DNA from: Ascarosepion bandense
Taxonomy: Eukaryota; Mollusca; Cephalopoda; Sepiida; Sepiidae
Direction: 5' to 3'
DNA length: 64,000 nt
NCBI GenBank assembly: GCA_037127315.1
Contig: JBBBDQ010000399.1
Span: forward strand, 804,501 to 868,500
Below, piece after piece: positions 1 to 10,204 of the stretch (positions are counted from its first letter, which is position 1; the number at the start of each line of letters is the position of its first letter). The notes under the pieces were generated by a model that was not told the DNA's origin, ran no database searches, and saw only the letters and a list, made by a program, of their open reading frames with translations. A program made the translations under genes and the position numbers.

Positions 1-26
1 AGAATTTATTTAGTTATTATTTGAAT

Positions 27-44
27 ATATATATATATATATAT
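27..44. repeat. (TA)n microsatellite
   Basis: Run of about nine TA dinucleotides near the left edge. No gene is associated with it. Confidence 0.9.
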
Positions 45-148
45 CAGTAAAGGCACACCAATTTTTGTTATAATTGGGAGGATTATTTTTACTTTTACCT
101 CACGATTGTGCTTAATATTAAATATAATAATCATCGTTCAATCAATAT

Positions 149-222
149 AAAAACTCAACGATCGAGCAAAATGAAAATTCAACCGTCCAGCAACATGAAA
201 ATTCAATAATAGAGCAAGCATC
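149..222. repeat. 24-bp tandem repeat, three copies
   Basis: Three successive ~24-bp units each start with AAAA(C/T)TCAA and end near GAGCAA or CAGCAA. They differ at several positions, so the duplication is not recent. No coding potential is seen. Confidence 0.7.
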
Positions 223-654
223 TTCCTATATGTTAAACTGCATCACTGCATTTTACTTTCGGATTTTTCAAACTAGTCTGTTGCATTCTGATACTGTCGG
301 CTAATTTACAATGTCAACACTTCTTTATCTCTGACGAGGTTTTTTTTTTCTAATACAGAATGATTAATTGACGCACGTTTCCTCTTCTTTGCTGTCTACC
401 ATCAAGTGTTCCTACTGTTATATGCTCCAACCTCATTCAGGTATCTATCAGATTCGCTAACGTCGCGTGGTGTTAATGTTTAGCGAGCTTGACTGCTGGA
501 ACATTACTAATGGTTAGTAAGTTTGATCTACAATTGGTGTCCTACACTTGGCGATAACACCCGGGATGTCTGGGGTACCAATATATGCGTCGTTGGGACA
601 CATATGCTGGTAAAACTTCCTGAGACTAATAATTGCATAGCGGCACCATAAGAA
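223..654. other. Unassigned intergenic DNA
   Basis: No frame, repeat or RNA structure here that I can assign. The right edge joins a LINE fragment. Confidence 0.5.
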
Positions 655-813
655 AAAAACGTACAATTGAGAATCTGTAATGTGATCGATCCCGACTTGG
701 CAGCTCAGTTGCAGTCACTATCTCACCGGCGTAATGTGTCTTTTCTGTGTCTTTTCTACAAATACTTTCACGGTTTCTGCTCCAAGGAATTTGGTTCACT
801 GATGCTCCCTATG
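655..813 (+). pseudogene. Jockey/CR1-like LINE, RT C-terminal fragment (left part)
   Basis: Translation gives RICNVID followed by LSHRRNV and CLFYKYFHGFCS, the C-terminal signature shared by about twenty copies in this window. The reading frame is cut at 813 by a solo LTR and resumes after it, so this copy predates the LTR insertion. No reverse transcriptase catalytic motif is present. It is a dead fragment. Confidence 0.8.
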
Positions 814-1385
814 TGTTATGTCGCCAAGTGTAAATGAATAACTCAGCAACAGAATCAGAATATAAGTTGTATTCCGCGGAAAGACGGTTAGTATGTACAG
901 AAGTGATTAGTAATATTTACAATAGAAAAGATACAATAGTCCAATCCGTCGTAAGACGTGTGTATACGTGATTACTTCCGGTACGCCACCGGAAGTGTGT
1001 CTAACACTCGCACTGACTCTCAAGTGACTCTGTACGACTCTGTATGTCTCTGTACGACTCATTATTTAGTCGTCCCTCCCAGTAAGGGCAACATATGACA
1101 CATGGTCAGTTTATATCTGGGATTTCCGGGCTATATGGCCCGGCCAAAAAATATCTGTCTATTTTTGCCCAGTCGTGCTTCTACCCTTCGGCGGAACCAC
1201 GACTGGGTTATTGCTCTCTGCTCGGAAGCAGAGAGCGCCCTCTACCCGAACGCAGAGAGCTGACAGTGTCGTAGAGTCGTCAGTCTAGTGATTCTCGACA
1301 AATCCCTCATGTAGAGAATCCACCATTGTTATATATAGCAATGGGAAAGTCCATTATGTCGTCAAATAGGGGCGGCGCCCTAACA
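814..1385. mobile_element. Solo LTR (572 bp) inserted in a LINE
   Basis: The segment starts TGTTATGTCGCC and ends GGCGCCCTAACA, an imperfect inverted terminus of the TG...CA type typical of long terminal repeats. It is flanked by CTATG (809-813) and ATATG (1386-1390), a 5-bp target duplication with one change, and it splits LINE coding sequence. No internal gag or pol is present, so it is best read as a solo LTR left by recombination. It contains a chain of near-perfect hairpins (about 1170-1345). A diverged minus-strand piece of the same family lies at 15178-15395. The parent superfamily (Gypsy or BEL) cannot be told from the LTR alone. Confidence 0.75.
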
Positions 1386-1747
1386 ATATGTAAGAAATTA
1401 CTCGAGTTACTAGTCTACCGACCAAGTCTCACCTTTTAAAAATGAAACTAGTAAAATATAACTTCTACTCTTCAGCTTCTTTTCTCGCACTTCACGTCTG
1501 TGGAATTCCCTTCCGTATCCTTGTTTCCCCGACAGCTACAATCTCCAAGAATTTAAATGTAGTCGTCTACTATCTCACTGACTTGCATCCTTTCTCTAGT
1601 GCTCTTTTCTCCGCCACTCCACTCCCATGACACCAGTATTCTCATCTTACTATTACCCTCTTCCTGACACCCCCTATAATCTGTCCCTCTTCCTCACCCT
1701 TTTCCTGTTACGTAAAACTGCCTTGCTTTGCGTGAAATGATTAGAAA
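1386..1747 (+). pseudogene. Jockey/CR1-like LINE, 3' part resuming after the solo LTR
   Basis: The sequence continues the copy that begins at 655. It encodes the NFYSSAS...CGIP region matching SNSFFSRTSRLWNSLP in better copies, followed by the 3' UTR and the family tail (TGCCTTGCTT, then TGAAATGATTA). The frame is broken. Confidence 0.75.
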
Positions 1748-1756
1748 AGATCATAT

Positions 1757-1822
1757 TTACTGGGAGATAATATACTATACTATCTCTATACTATCTCTAT
1801 ACTATCTCTATACTATCTATAA
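1757..1822. repeat. ~11-bp tandem repeat (CTATCTCTATA)n
   Basis: Four to five copies of an 11-bp unit directly follow the tail of the preceding LINE. It may be an expanded retrotransposon tail or an independent microsatellite. Confidence 0.7.
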
Positions 1823-2107
1823 TATACTATATGCTTTTTATACTCACACGAAAAATTTAAATAGGGATATGAACGAAAATATTGCCTATAAAAATTTCGA
1901 TAAGCATGACAGTATTGTATTAATTTAGACTTAATAAAATGCTCAAGCGTCAGTCTAACTAGAAGGTTACTGAATAAAGTGTGTCATGTATACGTTACAG
2001 GAGGATGTATGAAGAGAAGATGTCAAGGATAGAAAGGATAGATAGGAATTCATCCTAGACATTAAGAGGTTAAACTTGGAGGGTTCGTGTAAAATCTGCG
2101 CAGAAGA

Positions 2108-2766
2108 TTGTTTTTTTTTAAATCATTTTTTTAAAAATCATTTCACCCCGAGCAAGGCGGAAACGCCACTGATGTGCAGGGGGTTACATAAATGTTAAAA
2201 GCTTAATTAGAAAAGAGTGAGGAGTACAAACTAGTTAGAAAGGAACAATAGAAAGCTGAGAAATCAGGTGCGATGACAGATACATAGTTGGAGAGAAAGG
2301 GAAGGTTATACGGGGGTGGGGAGAGACCTAAAGTCCAGTGGTTAGTAGATGAGTATTGACTTTGCATTTAAATTTCTGGAGGTTGTAGCCGTCAAGAAAG
2401 CAAGAATACGGGAGTGAGTTCCACAGGCGGGAAGTGCGAGAGAGGAAGCTGCAGGAGTAGAATTGTCGTCTGCATTTGGCTAACCTGACTGTGAATGGGT
2501 GGGACCCAGTTGCCAGTCTGGTTGCACGAGTAAACACCTGTTGAGGAGGCATCAGTGACTTAAGCTCATCCGAGCAGAAGCCATGAAAGTATTTATAGAA
2601 GAGACAGAGGGAGGCCACATTTCGACGATGGGGAAGTGGCTGCAGTCGAGTCGCCAGATCAGTACCTATCACATTACAGACTCTCCTTTGGAGCTTGTCA
2701 AGAACACTGAGGAGAACGGAAGGAGCACCTGACCATAAATGGCAGCAGTACTCCATGCACGGATTC
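2108..2766 (-). mobile_element. Jockey/CR1-like LINE, 5'-truncated copy
   Basis: Read on the minus strand, the copy ends in the family tail (CCTTGCTCGGGGTGAAATGATT, positions about 2130-2155) and poly-A. An open frame to 2328 encodes the RT C-terminus: MEYCCHLWSGAPS, RRVCNVIGTDLA, LFYKYFHGFCSDELKSL, SRTSRLWNSLPYS. Similarity to the 60.3 kb copy stops near 2766. The longer open frame reaching 2918 therefore runs into unrelated upstream DNA and is not a real N-terminus. No catalytic RT motif remains. Confidence 0.85.
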
Positions 2767-3985
2767 GAGGTTAATGAGAACGTATGAATGTAACTTTTTG
2801 GTTTTACAAATGGAATACAACCAAAACGAGGGTGATTCAATCCAGTAGACGGTACAAGTTGGAGCTCAGCCTTAAAGGTCAGAACTAATGGTACTAAAGA
2901 TGGATCCCGTCTGAACATTTGCCATAGAATTAGCGACTGGCTGGCGAGGTTAAAGTGGATGCAAGTAAGGGGGCTAAAAAGTCACAAGACACTTTAATGA
3001 CCTCCAACTCTGTCAAGGCTGAAATGTTAGGTTTGAAAAGCTACAGCTCAAATATGGCAGCAATACCCGATTTTGGTTCTAATATTACTCTTCAACAGGG
3101 AAAGCATGGCAGAAGATTTCAAATAACTAATGAAGAATAGAATGAACTGACTATTTTAACAGAATGTTTTTCAATTTATTATATATATGTTCCACTATGT
3201 ACCTGAATTTTAGACTGCGACAAATATTGAGATGTGGTTCAGTGAGGTGAAAGATTCTATTAGAAACAGTCATTAGTCCCCGGAGGCGCACACATATTCA
3301 TTTGGTTCATTTCAAAAAACCTGGACAGTCACGTGGTATAGACACTTGCCAATGCAAATCCAGCAGTAGCGACAGCATTGGAGAACTCGCACACGGTCTA
3401 CACAATAAATCAAAATATCCAGGGAAAGTAAAATATATGCAGTTTTGCTCGTTTAATTAGAGCAAAACGTCTTCTAAACAGACTTCTATTTACACCAAAA
3501 GACACGTATGCACATCTCCAGTGGTGTCGCGAGGGGCTCTTTGTTTTATAATTCTGTTCATCAAATACGAAATGTAGCAGTTAATCAAGATAGACGGCTA
3601 TTGATTGAGTTTGTTCTAAGCGTGTAAAAATAGAGTATTGCTACCATATTTGGGCTCACTTGCTTGATTTCAAAAGGGTCTACGTCTGTTTTTTTACAGA
3701 CAAAAAGTCACGAGGCCATTACTAATCTATATCTATTATTGTTTCATTGGTACTGACAGCCTACTTTCCTTGATTCCAATACTCCTGATCTTTGCAACTG
3801 TGGAACGCCATGCCAATTACACAAGATTGAGTCATCCCCATTCGCTTCAAATTCTATTAGTAAGAAGGAAGTGCCTCTCACAAAGCTTCTTCTCAAGACC
3901 TGCTGATTTGTAGGACATATCCCCTAGAGTATGGTTTCCCGATCACTCGTGTTGACATCATCAATACTAGTTTTCTTTTTCGCAT
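2767..3985. other. Mostly unassigned DNA with one weak LINE trace
   Basis: Around 3615-3690 (plus) a short stretch reads IEYCYHIWAHLLDF, which resembles the IEYCCHIWSGAP block of LINE reverse transcriptases. It is too short and diverged to outline a copy. The remainder shows no assignable gene or repeat. Confidence 0.4.
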
Positions 3986-4268
3986 GTGCCAGTTAAGTTC
4001 TATACGTGATACTACGCTTCTCTCGAAAGATACATGACGGACTGGGAAGAGGATTTTCCCGCAGTCGGTTGCCATAATTTCTGCGGTAGACAGGTTGCCA
4101 GTCAAGACTATAGAACCAAATCTTTTCTGCTATTTAACCCATAGCTGAGAGAAGAAGTTATAAATCAATACCTTTCCCAAAGGTTATTTGGGTTTAAGTG
4201 AACGCAAATATTTCAACTGGAATTCGAACTTGGATCTCTGATTTTCTCATTCCGAGCTTCTGTCCATT
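3986..4268 (-). mobile_element. tRNA-derived SINE
   Basis: Minus-strand copy of the common SINE of this window. Its body includes the GGTTGCC and TAGAACC blocks and the tRNA-like head near 4215-4268, with a box B-like GTTCGAATTCC. It abuts a plus-strand copy beginning at 4276, so the two form an inverted pair with heads touching. The head is partly lost. Confidence 0.8.
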
Positions 4269-4275
4269 AAAAACG

Positions 4276-4516
4276 GCCGAGTTTGAATTCCAGTTGAATT
4301 CTATACATTGGCTTAGGTGCAAATATTCTTAGAAAAAGTATTAATCGGTCGTATCTTCCTTTCTGCTATAGAAAAAATAGTAGGACAGATTGAGTTCTGT
4401 AGCCATGTTTGACATTTAGTTTACCGGAGAAAGTAATGGTAACCTGCTGCGAGAAAATCCTCTTTCGAGACATGATCGCTCAAATGTGTATCACTGATGG
4501 CACTTCACTGACTGAC
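4276..4516 (+). mobile_element. tRNA-derived SINE, lacking most of its head
   Basis: Starts inside the tRNA-like head at the box B region (GAGTTTGAATTCC) and continues through the body (GACAGATTGAGTTCTGTAGCC) to the 3' end TGGCACTTCACTGACTGAC. It lies head-to-head with the minus-strand copy immediately to the left. Confidence 0.8.
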
Positions 4517-4677
4517 AATATTTTTCTCGCATAACCTGAAAAATGTCACTTAGAGCCTTTTTAATACGCTTACAGAGCACCACACCTCGACCTTTGAGTG
4601 TCTTTTTGGATCTTGAATTTGGTGAACGTTACTATGAAATATGTTAACTCTTTGCTTATTAGCTTTATTGTCGAAAT

Positions 4678-5428
4678 GTTTTTTATCGTATCTCCCCGAG
4701 CAAGGCGGTAACGCCACTGATGTGCAGGGGGCTACATAAGAGTAGAATATTAATCAGAAGAGAGTGAAGAGAGAGACGAACCAGTTAGAAAGGAGCAAGA
4801 GAAGGATGGAAATACAGGTGTAATGACAGTTGCAAAGGTGGAGAGAAAGGAAAGGATAAACGATGTGGTTAGGAAAGAGCTGGAGTCAAGTTGTTAAGAG
4901 ATGAGTATTGACATTGCATTTAAATTCCTGGGGGTTGTAGCCGTCAGGAAAGCAAGAATATGGAAGCGATTTCCATAGGCAGGAAGTGCAAGAGAAGAAG
5001 CTGCAGGAGTAGAATTGTTGTCTGTATTTGGTTAATATAAATGTGAATGGGTGGGACCCAGTTGCCAATCTGGTTGCACGAGTAAACACCTGTTGCAGAG
5101 GCACTAGTGACTTAAGTTCGTTGGAGCAGAAGTCATGAAAGTATTTATAGAACAGACAAAAGAAGGCCACTTCTCGTCGGTGGGGAAGTGGCTGTAATCG
5201 TGCCGCCAAGTCGGTTCCTATCACATTATTGATTCTCCTTTGGAGCCTGTCAAAAACACTGAGATAAACAGCGGGGGCGCCTGACCATATATGACAGCAG
5301 TATTCCAGGCACGGACGAATGGTTGATTTGTATATATGCAGGATGGATTAAGGCGGGAAAAAAACATCCTGGCCCGGCACAGTGACCCAACCTTCTTAGA
5401 AGTGGATTTAGCTATGGGTTTTAAGAAT
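4678..5428 (-). mobile_element. Jockey/CR1-like LINE, 5'-truncated copy
   Basis: The 3' tail with the GGCG...CGCC hairpin is at about 4690-4730. Minus-strand frames at 4886-5224 and 5221-5448 give MIGTDLAARLQPLPHRREVA, FYKYFHDFCSNELKSL and, upstream, KVGSLCRARMFF and IYTNQPFVRAWNTA. The two frames are offset, so there is a frameshift near 5222. The copy breaks off upstream of the RT palm. Confidence 0.85.
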
Positions 5429-5679
5429 ATTTTACTTCGAAAGTTCACTGTTGTTTAATTTTTTCGTGTACATGTCAGTTTCCTTCTAAACTGTTGTTTT
5501 TCATAGTAATGGAAAGTAAAACCAGGATTATATTATTATTTTCTATTATTGCTGCTAGAAATCCTCAAGTAACGTCCATATTGTTATTTAGCTTAGCTAT
5601 TTAAAGTTTTGAAAAATTGCAGTGAATATTAGACAATATCATTAAAGATGAATAAAAATCTTGAAGTAACAGTAATGTA

Positions 5680-6180
5680 ATTTTACAGAAGTATGAACCG
5701 AGCATGTAAGCAATGATGAGGTTTTGGAAAGGATGGATACGAAAAGGAAATTAATACTGAGCATCAGGAAGAAACAGCTAAAGTTCTTAGAACATGCAAT
5801 GAAGAAAGAAGGCTTGGAGATCTTGATACTAACAGGCCAGATAGTCAGAAAAAAAGAAAAGGGGAAAGCAGCGGATAACATATTTGAAGGGCATGATCAG
5901 GTGGATGACGGAATGGGGGTTGAGAGGTGTAACAGGAGCAAACATACTAAAATGAGGAAGAAGGGCTTGGAGAATCTGATACTAACAGGCAAGGTATAGG
6001 GAAAAGGAGACAGAGGAAAGCAGCGGATATCATATATGAAGGGCCTGAGCAGGTGGATGACAGAACTGGGGTTGCGTGGTGTAACAGAAGAAAGCTTGCT
6101 AAGAGTCACCAGGGATAGGGAGACGTGGAAAGCTACGATCGTCTACGTCCTGAAAGGACAGGGCACATAGAAGAAGAATG
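5680..6180 (+). pseudogene. RTE-like LINE, ORF2 C-terminal end with internal duplication
   Basis: Translation gives EHVSNDEVLERMDTKRKL, then RKKQLKFLEHAMKKEGLE and LILTGQI, and later WMTELGLRGVTEESLLRVTRDRETWKATIVYVLKGQGT, the end of RTE-type ORF2 proteins. The EGLE...LTG block occurs twice (about 5805 and 5965), so part of the C-terminus was tandemly duplicated after insertion. It ends in GAAGAAG-type tail sequence. Frames are broken. Confidence 0.75.
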
Positions 6181-6559
6181 TTTTAATAGTTTACAGGGAA
6201 CCAATCTCCTTGTCATCCGGTCATCCGGTAAGTAACGACATAACCGGCATGTGTGACCGGACCGTCATCCAGCGTCTGTTTGCATAAGGAAAATAATTCT
6301 AGGCACGTAGAATATCAGGGCACTAAATCATTGGGTCCAGTTAGAAAATGTAAAGCATAAATGAACAGGCGAAACGTTGATATTGTCGGTATATGTAAAA
6401 CGATGATGGCTAACAGTGACAAATTGAGGATCATAGAAAAGAAAAATGAAAGAAATGTAGAGCTGATATTCGGCCGTGAAAGAATCCAACCGAAAATACG
6501 ATAAGAAAAGTGTGGTTGGTTGAAGAGAGCGAAACAACACTTTATTTCTTTTCAAAAAG
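6181..6559. other. Unassigned DNA between two RTE fragments
   Basis: No assignable gene. Short repeated CCGGTCATCCGG-like pieces occur near 6215-6270. Confidence 0.4.
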
Positions 6560-7065
6560 ATATCTTCTTCAGGACGTAAGCGATCATGGATTTTCATTTG
6601 GCGCTCTCTCTTGTCGCTCTCAATAATTTTTCTCTTAGTATTTCTTCCTCCGTCAACCATTTCCTCAAAACTAACAAGTACGTCTCGCGCTGCTTTCCCC
6701 CCTCTCTCTCTTCCTCCATTTATCCGACCTGTGAGTATCAAGTTCTCCATGCCTTCCTTCCTCATTACGTGTCCTCATTTGTCTCTTCCTGATCTGTATT
6801 ATCAGTTTTCTTCTCGTTTGCATCCTTTCCAACACCTCATCGTTGCACACGTACTCTGTCTGTATTATCCTCAGTATCCTTCTGTAAAACCACATTTCTG
6901 CTGCTTCAAGCCTCTCCTTCATCTTTAATGAGATGCATCCAGCATTCTGTTCCATACAGAAGGACAGACATCACACAGCAATCTAGCACTAATTTCTTTT
7001 TCAGTATTCTCGATAGCTTCTGAAGTGCGGCTTCGGCCATACCAATGTGTCTTTGATATCAGAAA
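6560..7065 (-). pseudogene. RTE-like LINE, ORF2 C-terminal fragment
   Basis: On the minus strand this reads KMKERLEAAEMWFYRRILRI, CNDEVLERMQTRRKL and RNEEGRHGELDTHRSDKW, followed by the terminal DRLRPEEDI block near 6575. These match the same protein segment as the 5.7 kb plus-strand copy. Upstream residues near 6960-7060 extend it toward the RT thumb. Several frame breaks are present. Confidence 0.75.
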
Positions 7066-7281
7066 GAGCAAATGCAAAATTGTATTTATCTGCGTTTTAG
7101 AGTTTATGCAAATGCGTCTGATAAAGTGCCCCGCAAAGAAATGTTCAAATTTTTAGGTAAAATTCACCAATCTCTGAAGAATATTAGAATAATCCAGGAC
7201 CTATAGTGGCAGAAAACCACAAGCATTCGGATAGAAAATTAGTTCAGTAAATATACAAAAATTGAAAGGGCTCTAAGACAA

Positions 7282-7337
7282 ATTTTTTTTTTATAAGCGT
7301 TTCACCCCGAGCAAGACATGTCACTGCTACTACTGCG
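7282..7337 (-). mobile_element. Extremely truncated LINE tail inserted in RTE ORF
   Basis: Poly-T followed by TTTCACCCCGAGCAAGACATG and a few more bases. This is only the last ~50 bases of the Jockey/CR1-like LINE in minus orientation. The RTE frame continues on both sides. It shows how severely these LINEs can be 5' truncated. Confidence 0.7.
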
Positions 7338-7466
7338 AAAATGTGATTCTTCCTACAGATTTGACCTATAAAATGAGGTGACTCCGAAAGAATTAGAAGT
7401 CCTACCAGAATTCATTAGTAATGGCCACAATTTTTATAAGATGATAGCAGAAACGAAACTGAATGA

Positions 7467-7967
7467 TTGGTAGGTTGGGTGGTTGTTTTCTTTTATGGCA
7501 TATCACCCTCGACGGGTCATTTATTGCAAACTAAATTTTTATTTATTTATTGTTGGTTATACCTTTTTTTTCTTTCAACAATTTATTGTTGTTTTTTTTT
7601 ATACAAGTTTTGTGTCTAGTAATACTTTTTTCTTTTCGAGTATCAAGATTCAATGGAATTTGTTTTTTTAAGGGCAGGGTCCCCAAGTTCTACCCTGTTA
7701 TTTAACCCATAACTGGAGGGAAGAGACGGATTAATACCTTTCCCAAGGGTACCAGTACTTAATTGAATTCAGGGTATTCAACTGGAATTCGAACTCTGCT
7801 CACCGATTTCTCTTTCCGAGCCGATATTCACTGCACCACAACACACATCCGTTACTATACGCTTACAGCAACTGGTATTCCCATCTAAGTACTGACCAAG
7901 CTCAACGTTGCTTAAATTCGGTGATCGAGCGAGAACCGGTGTATTCAACATGATAGACCGTAAGCCT
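7467..7967 (-). mobile_element. Composite 5S-tRNA SINE, full length (501 bp)
   Basis: Read on the minus strand the element has a 5S rRNA-like head (about 7853-7966), a tRNA-like module with box A and box B (about 7785-7852), a short body shared with the common tRNA SINE, and a private AT-rich tail ending near the left edge. Both sides carry the identical 12-bp GAAACTGAATGA (7455-7466 and 7968-7979), a perfect target duplication that fixes both ends. The plus-strand element at 47886-48391 has the same module order and junctions. The type 1 (5S) and type 2 (tRNA) RNA polymerase III boxes are both still recognisable. Confidence 0.88.
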
Positions 7968-8228
7968 GAAACTGAATGAACTCCTTAATAATCTACAAGT
8001 AAAGAGACAGGAAAGGATTGCAGTTCAAATGTAAAAGAGACTGAATCGTCAGCATAAAAGTGAAAAGCTCAAAATGCAAAGTACAAATTCTAGATAGCAA
8101 AAGCAAACCAATTTAACAATTTAAATGTCTAGGAAATGTTTTAACAGAGGAGGAAAAGTGTAACACTGAATTCCGAACGTGAATTGGGATACCAAAAGAC
8201 GCCTTCAGAACTTAAGCAAAGTTGCCTC

Positions 8229-8650
8229 CTCAATAGGTGTTTACTCGTGCAACCAGACTGGCAATTGGGTCCCACCCATTCACAGTCAGGTTAGTCAAAT
8301 GCAGACGACAATTCTACTCCTTCAGCTTCTTCTCTCGCACTTCCCGCATGTGGAACTCGCTCCCATATTCTTGCTTTCCTGACGGCTACAACCTCCAGAA
8401 ATTTAAATGCAATGTCAATACTCATCTATTAACCACTGGACTCTAGCTCTCTCCCTACCCCCGTATATCCTTCCCTTTCTCTCCACCTATTTATCTGTCA
8501 TCGCACCTGAATTCTTAGCGTTCTATTGCTCCTTTCTAACTAGTTTGTACTCCTCATTCTTTTCTAATTAATCTTTTAATAGTTATGTAGCCCCAAGCTC
8601 ATCAGTGGCATTTCTGCCTTGCTCGGGGTGAAATGATTAAAAAAACAAAC
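8229..8650 (+). mobile_element. Jockey/CR1-like LINE, 3' end copy
   Basis: Encodes VFTRATRLAIGSHPFTVRL and SRTSRMWNSLPYSCFPDGYN, then the 3' UTR and the tail with a GGCA-TTTC-TGCC hairpin (about 8605-8617) and GGGGTGAAATGATTAAAAAA. It is inserted into the RTE ORF. It is a 5'-truncated fragment with no catalytic motif. Confidence 0.85.
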
Positions 8651-9050
8651 AAACTAACTAAGAAACAGAAAACTAGCGTTATGAAAAATAGAGTAATGAA
8701 TTGTTACGTAATATATCCCCCTACTTGGGAGTGGATGATGGACTATCTGCTCACAATGTGAAGCAACAGAAATGTTGTTTTACAAGATGATACTGAGACG
8801 GCCTTCAGCCGGACACATAAGTAACGACGAAGTGCTATAAAAAAAATGGAATCACAAAGGACACATACTTAACATCAGAAAGTGATAATTGAAATTTCTA
8901 ATGAATAAAGAGGGCTTGAGAAATTGATACTCTCATGATAGTCTGAGATTAAGAGGGACAGAGAAATACAATTTATTACGAGCTTCGACAGAGAGGAAAT
9001 TGTGTAGAACCATCATCGTCTACGTCTTGGAGATATTCAGCACATAAAAA

Positions 9051-10190
9051 AAGAAGAAGAGTGTTATGGACACTCGAATTCTTTAATACTATTTTATATT
9101 ATTCGTTTACTCTATAAAAAAAGAGTTGTCTCGAATCTTTCAATATATTGTCTGGGATTTTCCTATTGTTTTTGCTAAATCTCTTATTAAAATGGAAAAT
9201 AATTCCGAAATATTTTTTATTTATCTCTGAAATTCATTTTCTTTTTTGATATACTTTATATTTTCGATAACTTTACCGGGTGTCTAAAAGTCACCAAAGG
9301 GTCTGAAAGTTTAATAACTTTTTTTTTAGTGATTTTCTTTTTTATCTTTCTTTCATATATTTTATAGAAGAGGCTTTGGAAATTAATCATGAAAAAATAC
9401 ACGACTGAAAACGAACACACTGGACGCTAACCAAAACCAAAGATCAATAATTCTAACTGATTTTGTCGCCATTACGGTGTGAGCGATTCTTTAATTTTTT
9501 TAGAGTAAAGATTCCACAAGTTAAAACTCAGTCAATGACATTTCACGAATAACTTACCACGTTCAGCTATGAACGAAGGAATATTTGAATGAGTAAGAGA
9601 GGGTATTGAAGAAGGGCTGAGCTCATTAATTTCAGGGAGATTTGTATCTCTCGGGCGTCACTCCAACGAAATTTTGGGTTCTTGCTATAAGCCTAAGCTA
9701 AGGGAAAACTCAAAGTCTCTAACAAATGAAAGACAATATTAAGACAGACATCAAGTCACTAGAACCTGAACACTGATGACTGTGATGTACAGGGTGTAAT
9801 GGGTAAATTGTCGGCATCTTATATTATATTTTAATTTCGAGCATGCACGTGCACAGAGCAGTAGGGTCAGTTGTCAACCTTCTGCGAGAAAAAGAGTCAA
9901 TCAGTCAGTTGTTATCAAACGTGTTCCTTGGCCACATGAGATTGTCGCTTGTAATGAAATCTTCGATCAACCCGAAACAAATAGAAAGGTCATCGTATTT
10001 TGACATAAAACTTTTGAATTAACCTCTGGATTTTACTATTACTTAGTTTCATACCATCTTTGATATAAATAACACACGTTAGGCTAGTTTGGTTAAACAA
10101 TTTAGCCTAGTAATGCACGTTGTAGGGAGGGAGTTCATAAAATCTTAAGATTCCCTATGAGCTAGAAAATTATATCAGGCCAAAAAAAAA
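9051..10190. other. Unassigned AT-rich intergenic DNA
   Basis: I see no coding frame with recognisable residues, no inverted termini and no known repeat in this 1.1 kb. It could be old repeat or unique sequence. Confidence 0.45.
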
Positions 10191-10204
10191 ACAAAAAAAA
10201 ATCT

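Larger units (their letters stand above)
7078..9050 (+). pseudogene. RTE-like LINE ORF2 interrupted by three later insertions
   Basis: The pieces 7078-7281 (SDKVPRKEMFKFLGKIHQSL, RIIQDL, KYTKIERALRQ), 7338-7466 (VLPEFISNGHNF), 7968-8228 (EEKCNTEFRT, DAFRT-like) and 8655-9050 (NCYVI, RMLRRPSA-like, NKEGLEKLILS) read in order as one RTE reverse transcriptase from the palm to the C-terminus. They are separated by a 56-bp LINE tail, a 501-bp composite SINE with a perfect 12-bp target duplication, and a 3' LINE piece. The order and continuity show the RTE copy is older than all three. Many stops are present. Confidence 0.75.

Noticed and set aside
2767..2918. N-terminal extension of the LINE frame to 2918
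   Set aside because: Similarity to other copies stops near 2766. The rest is chance read-through into flanking DNA.
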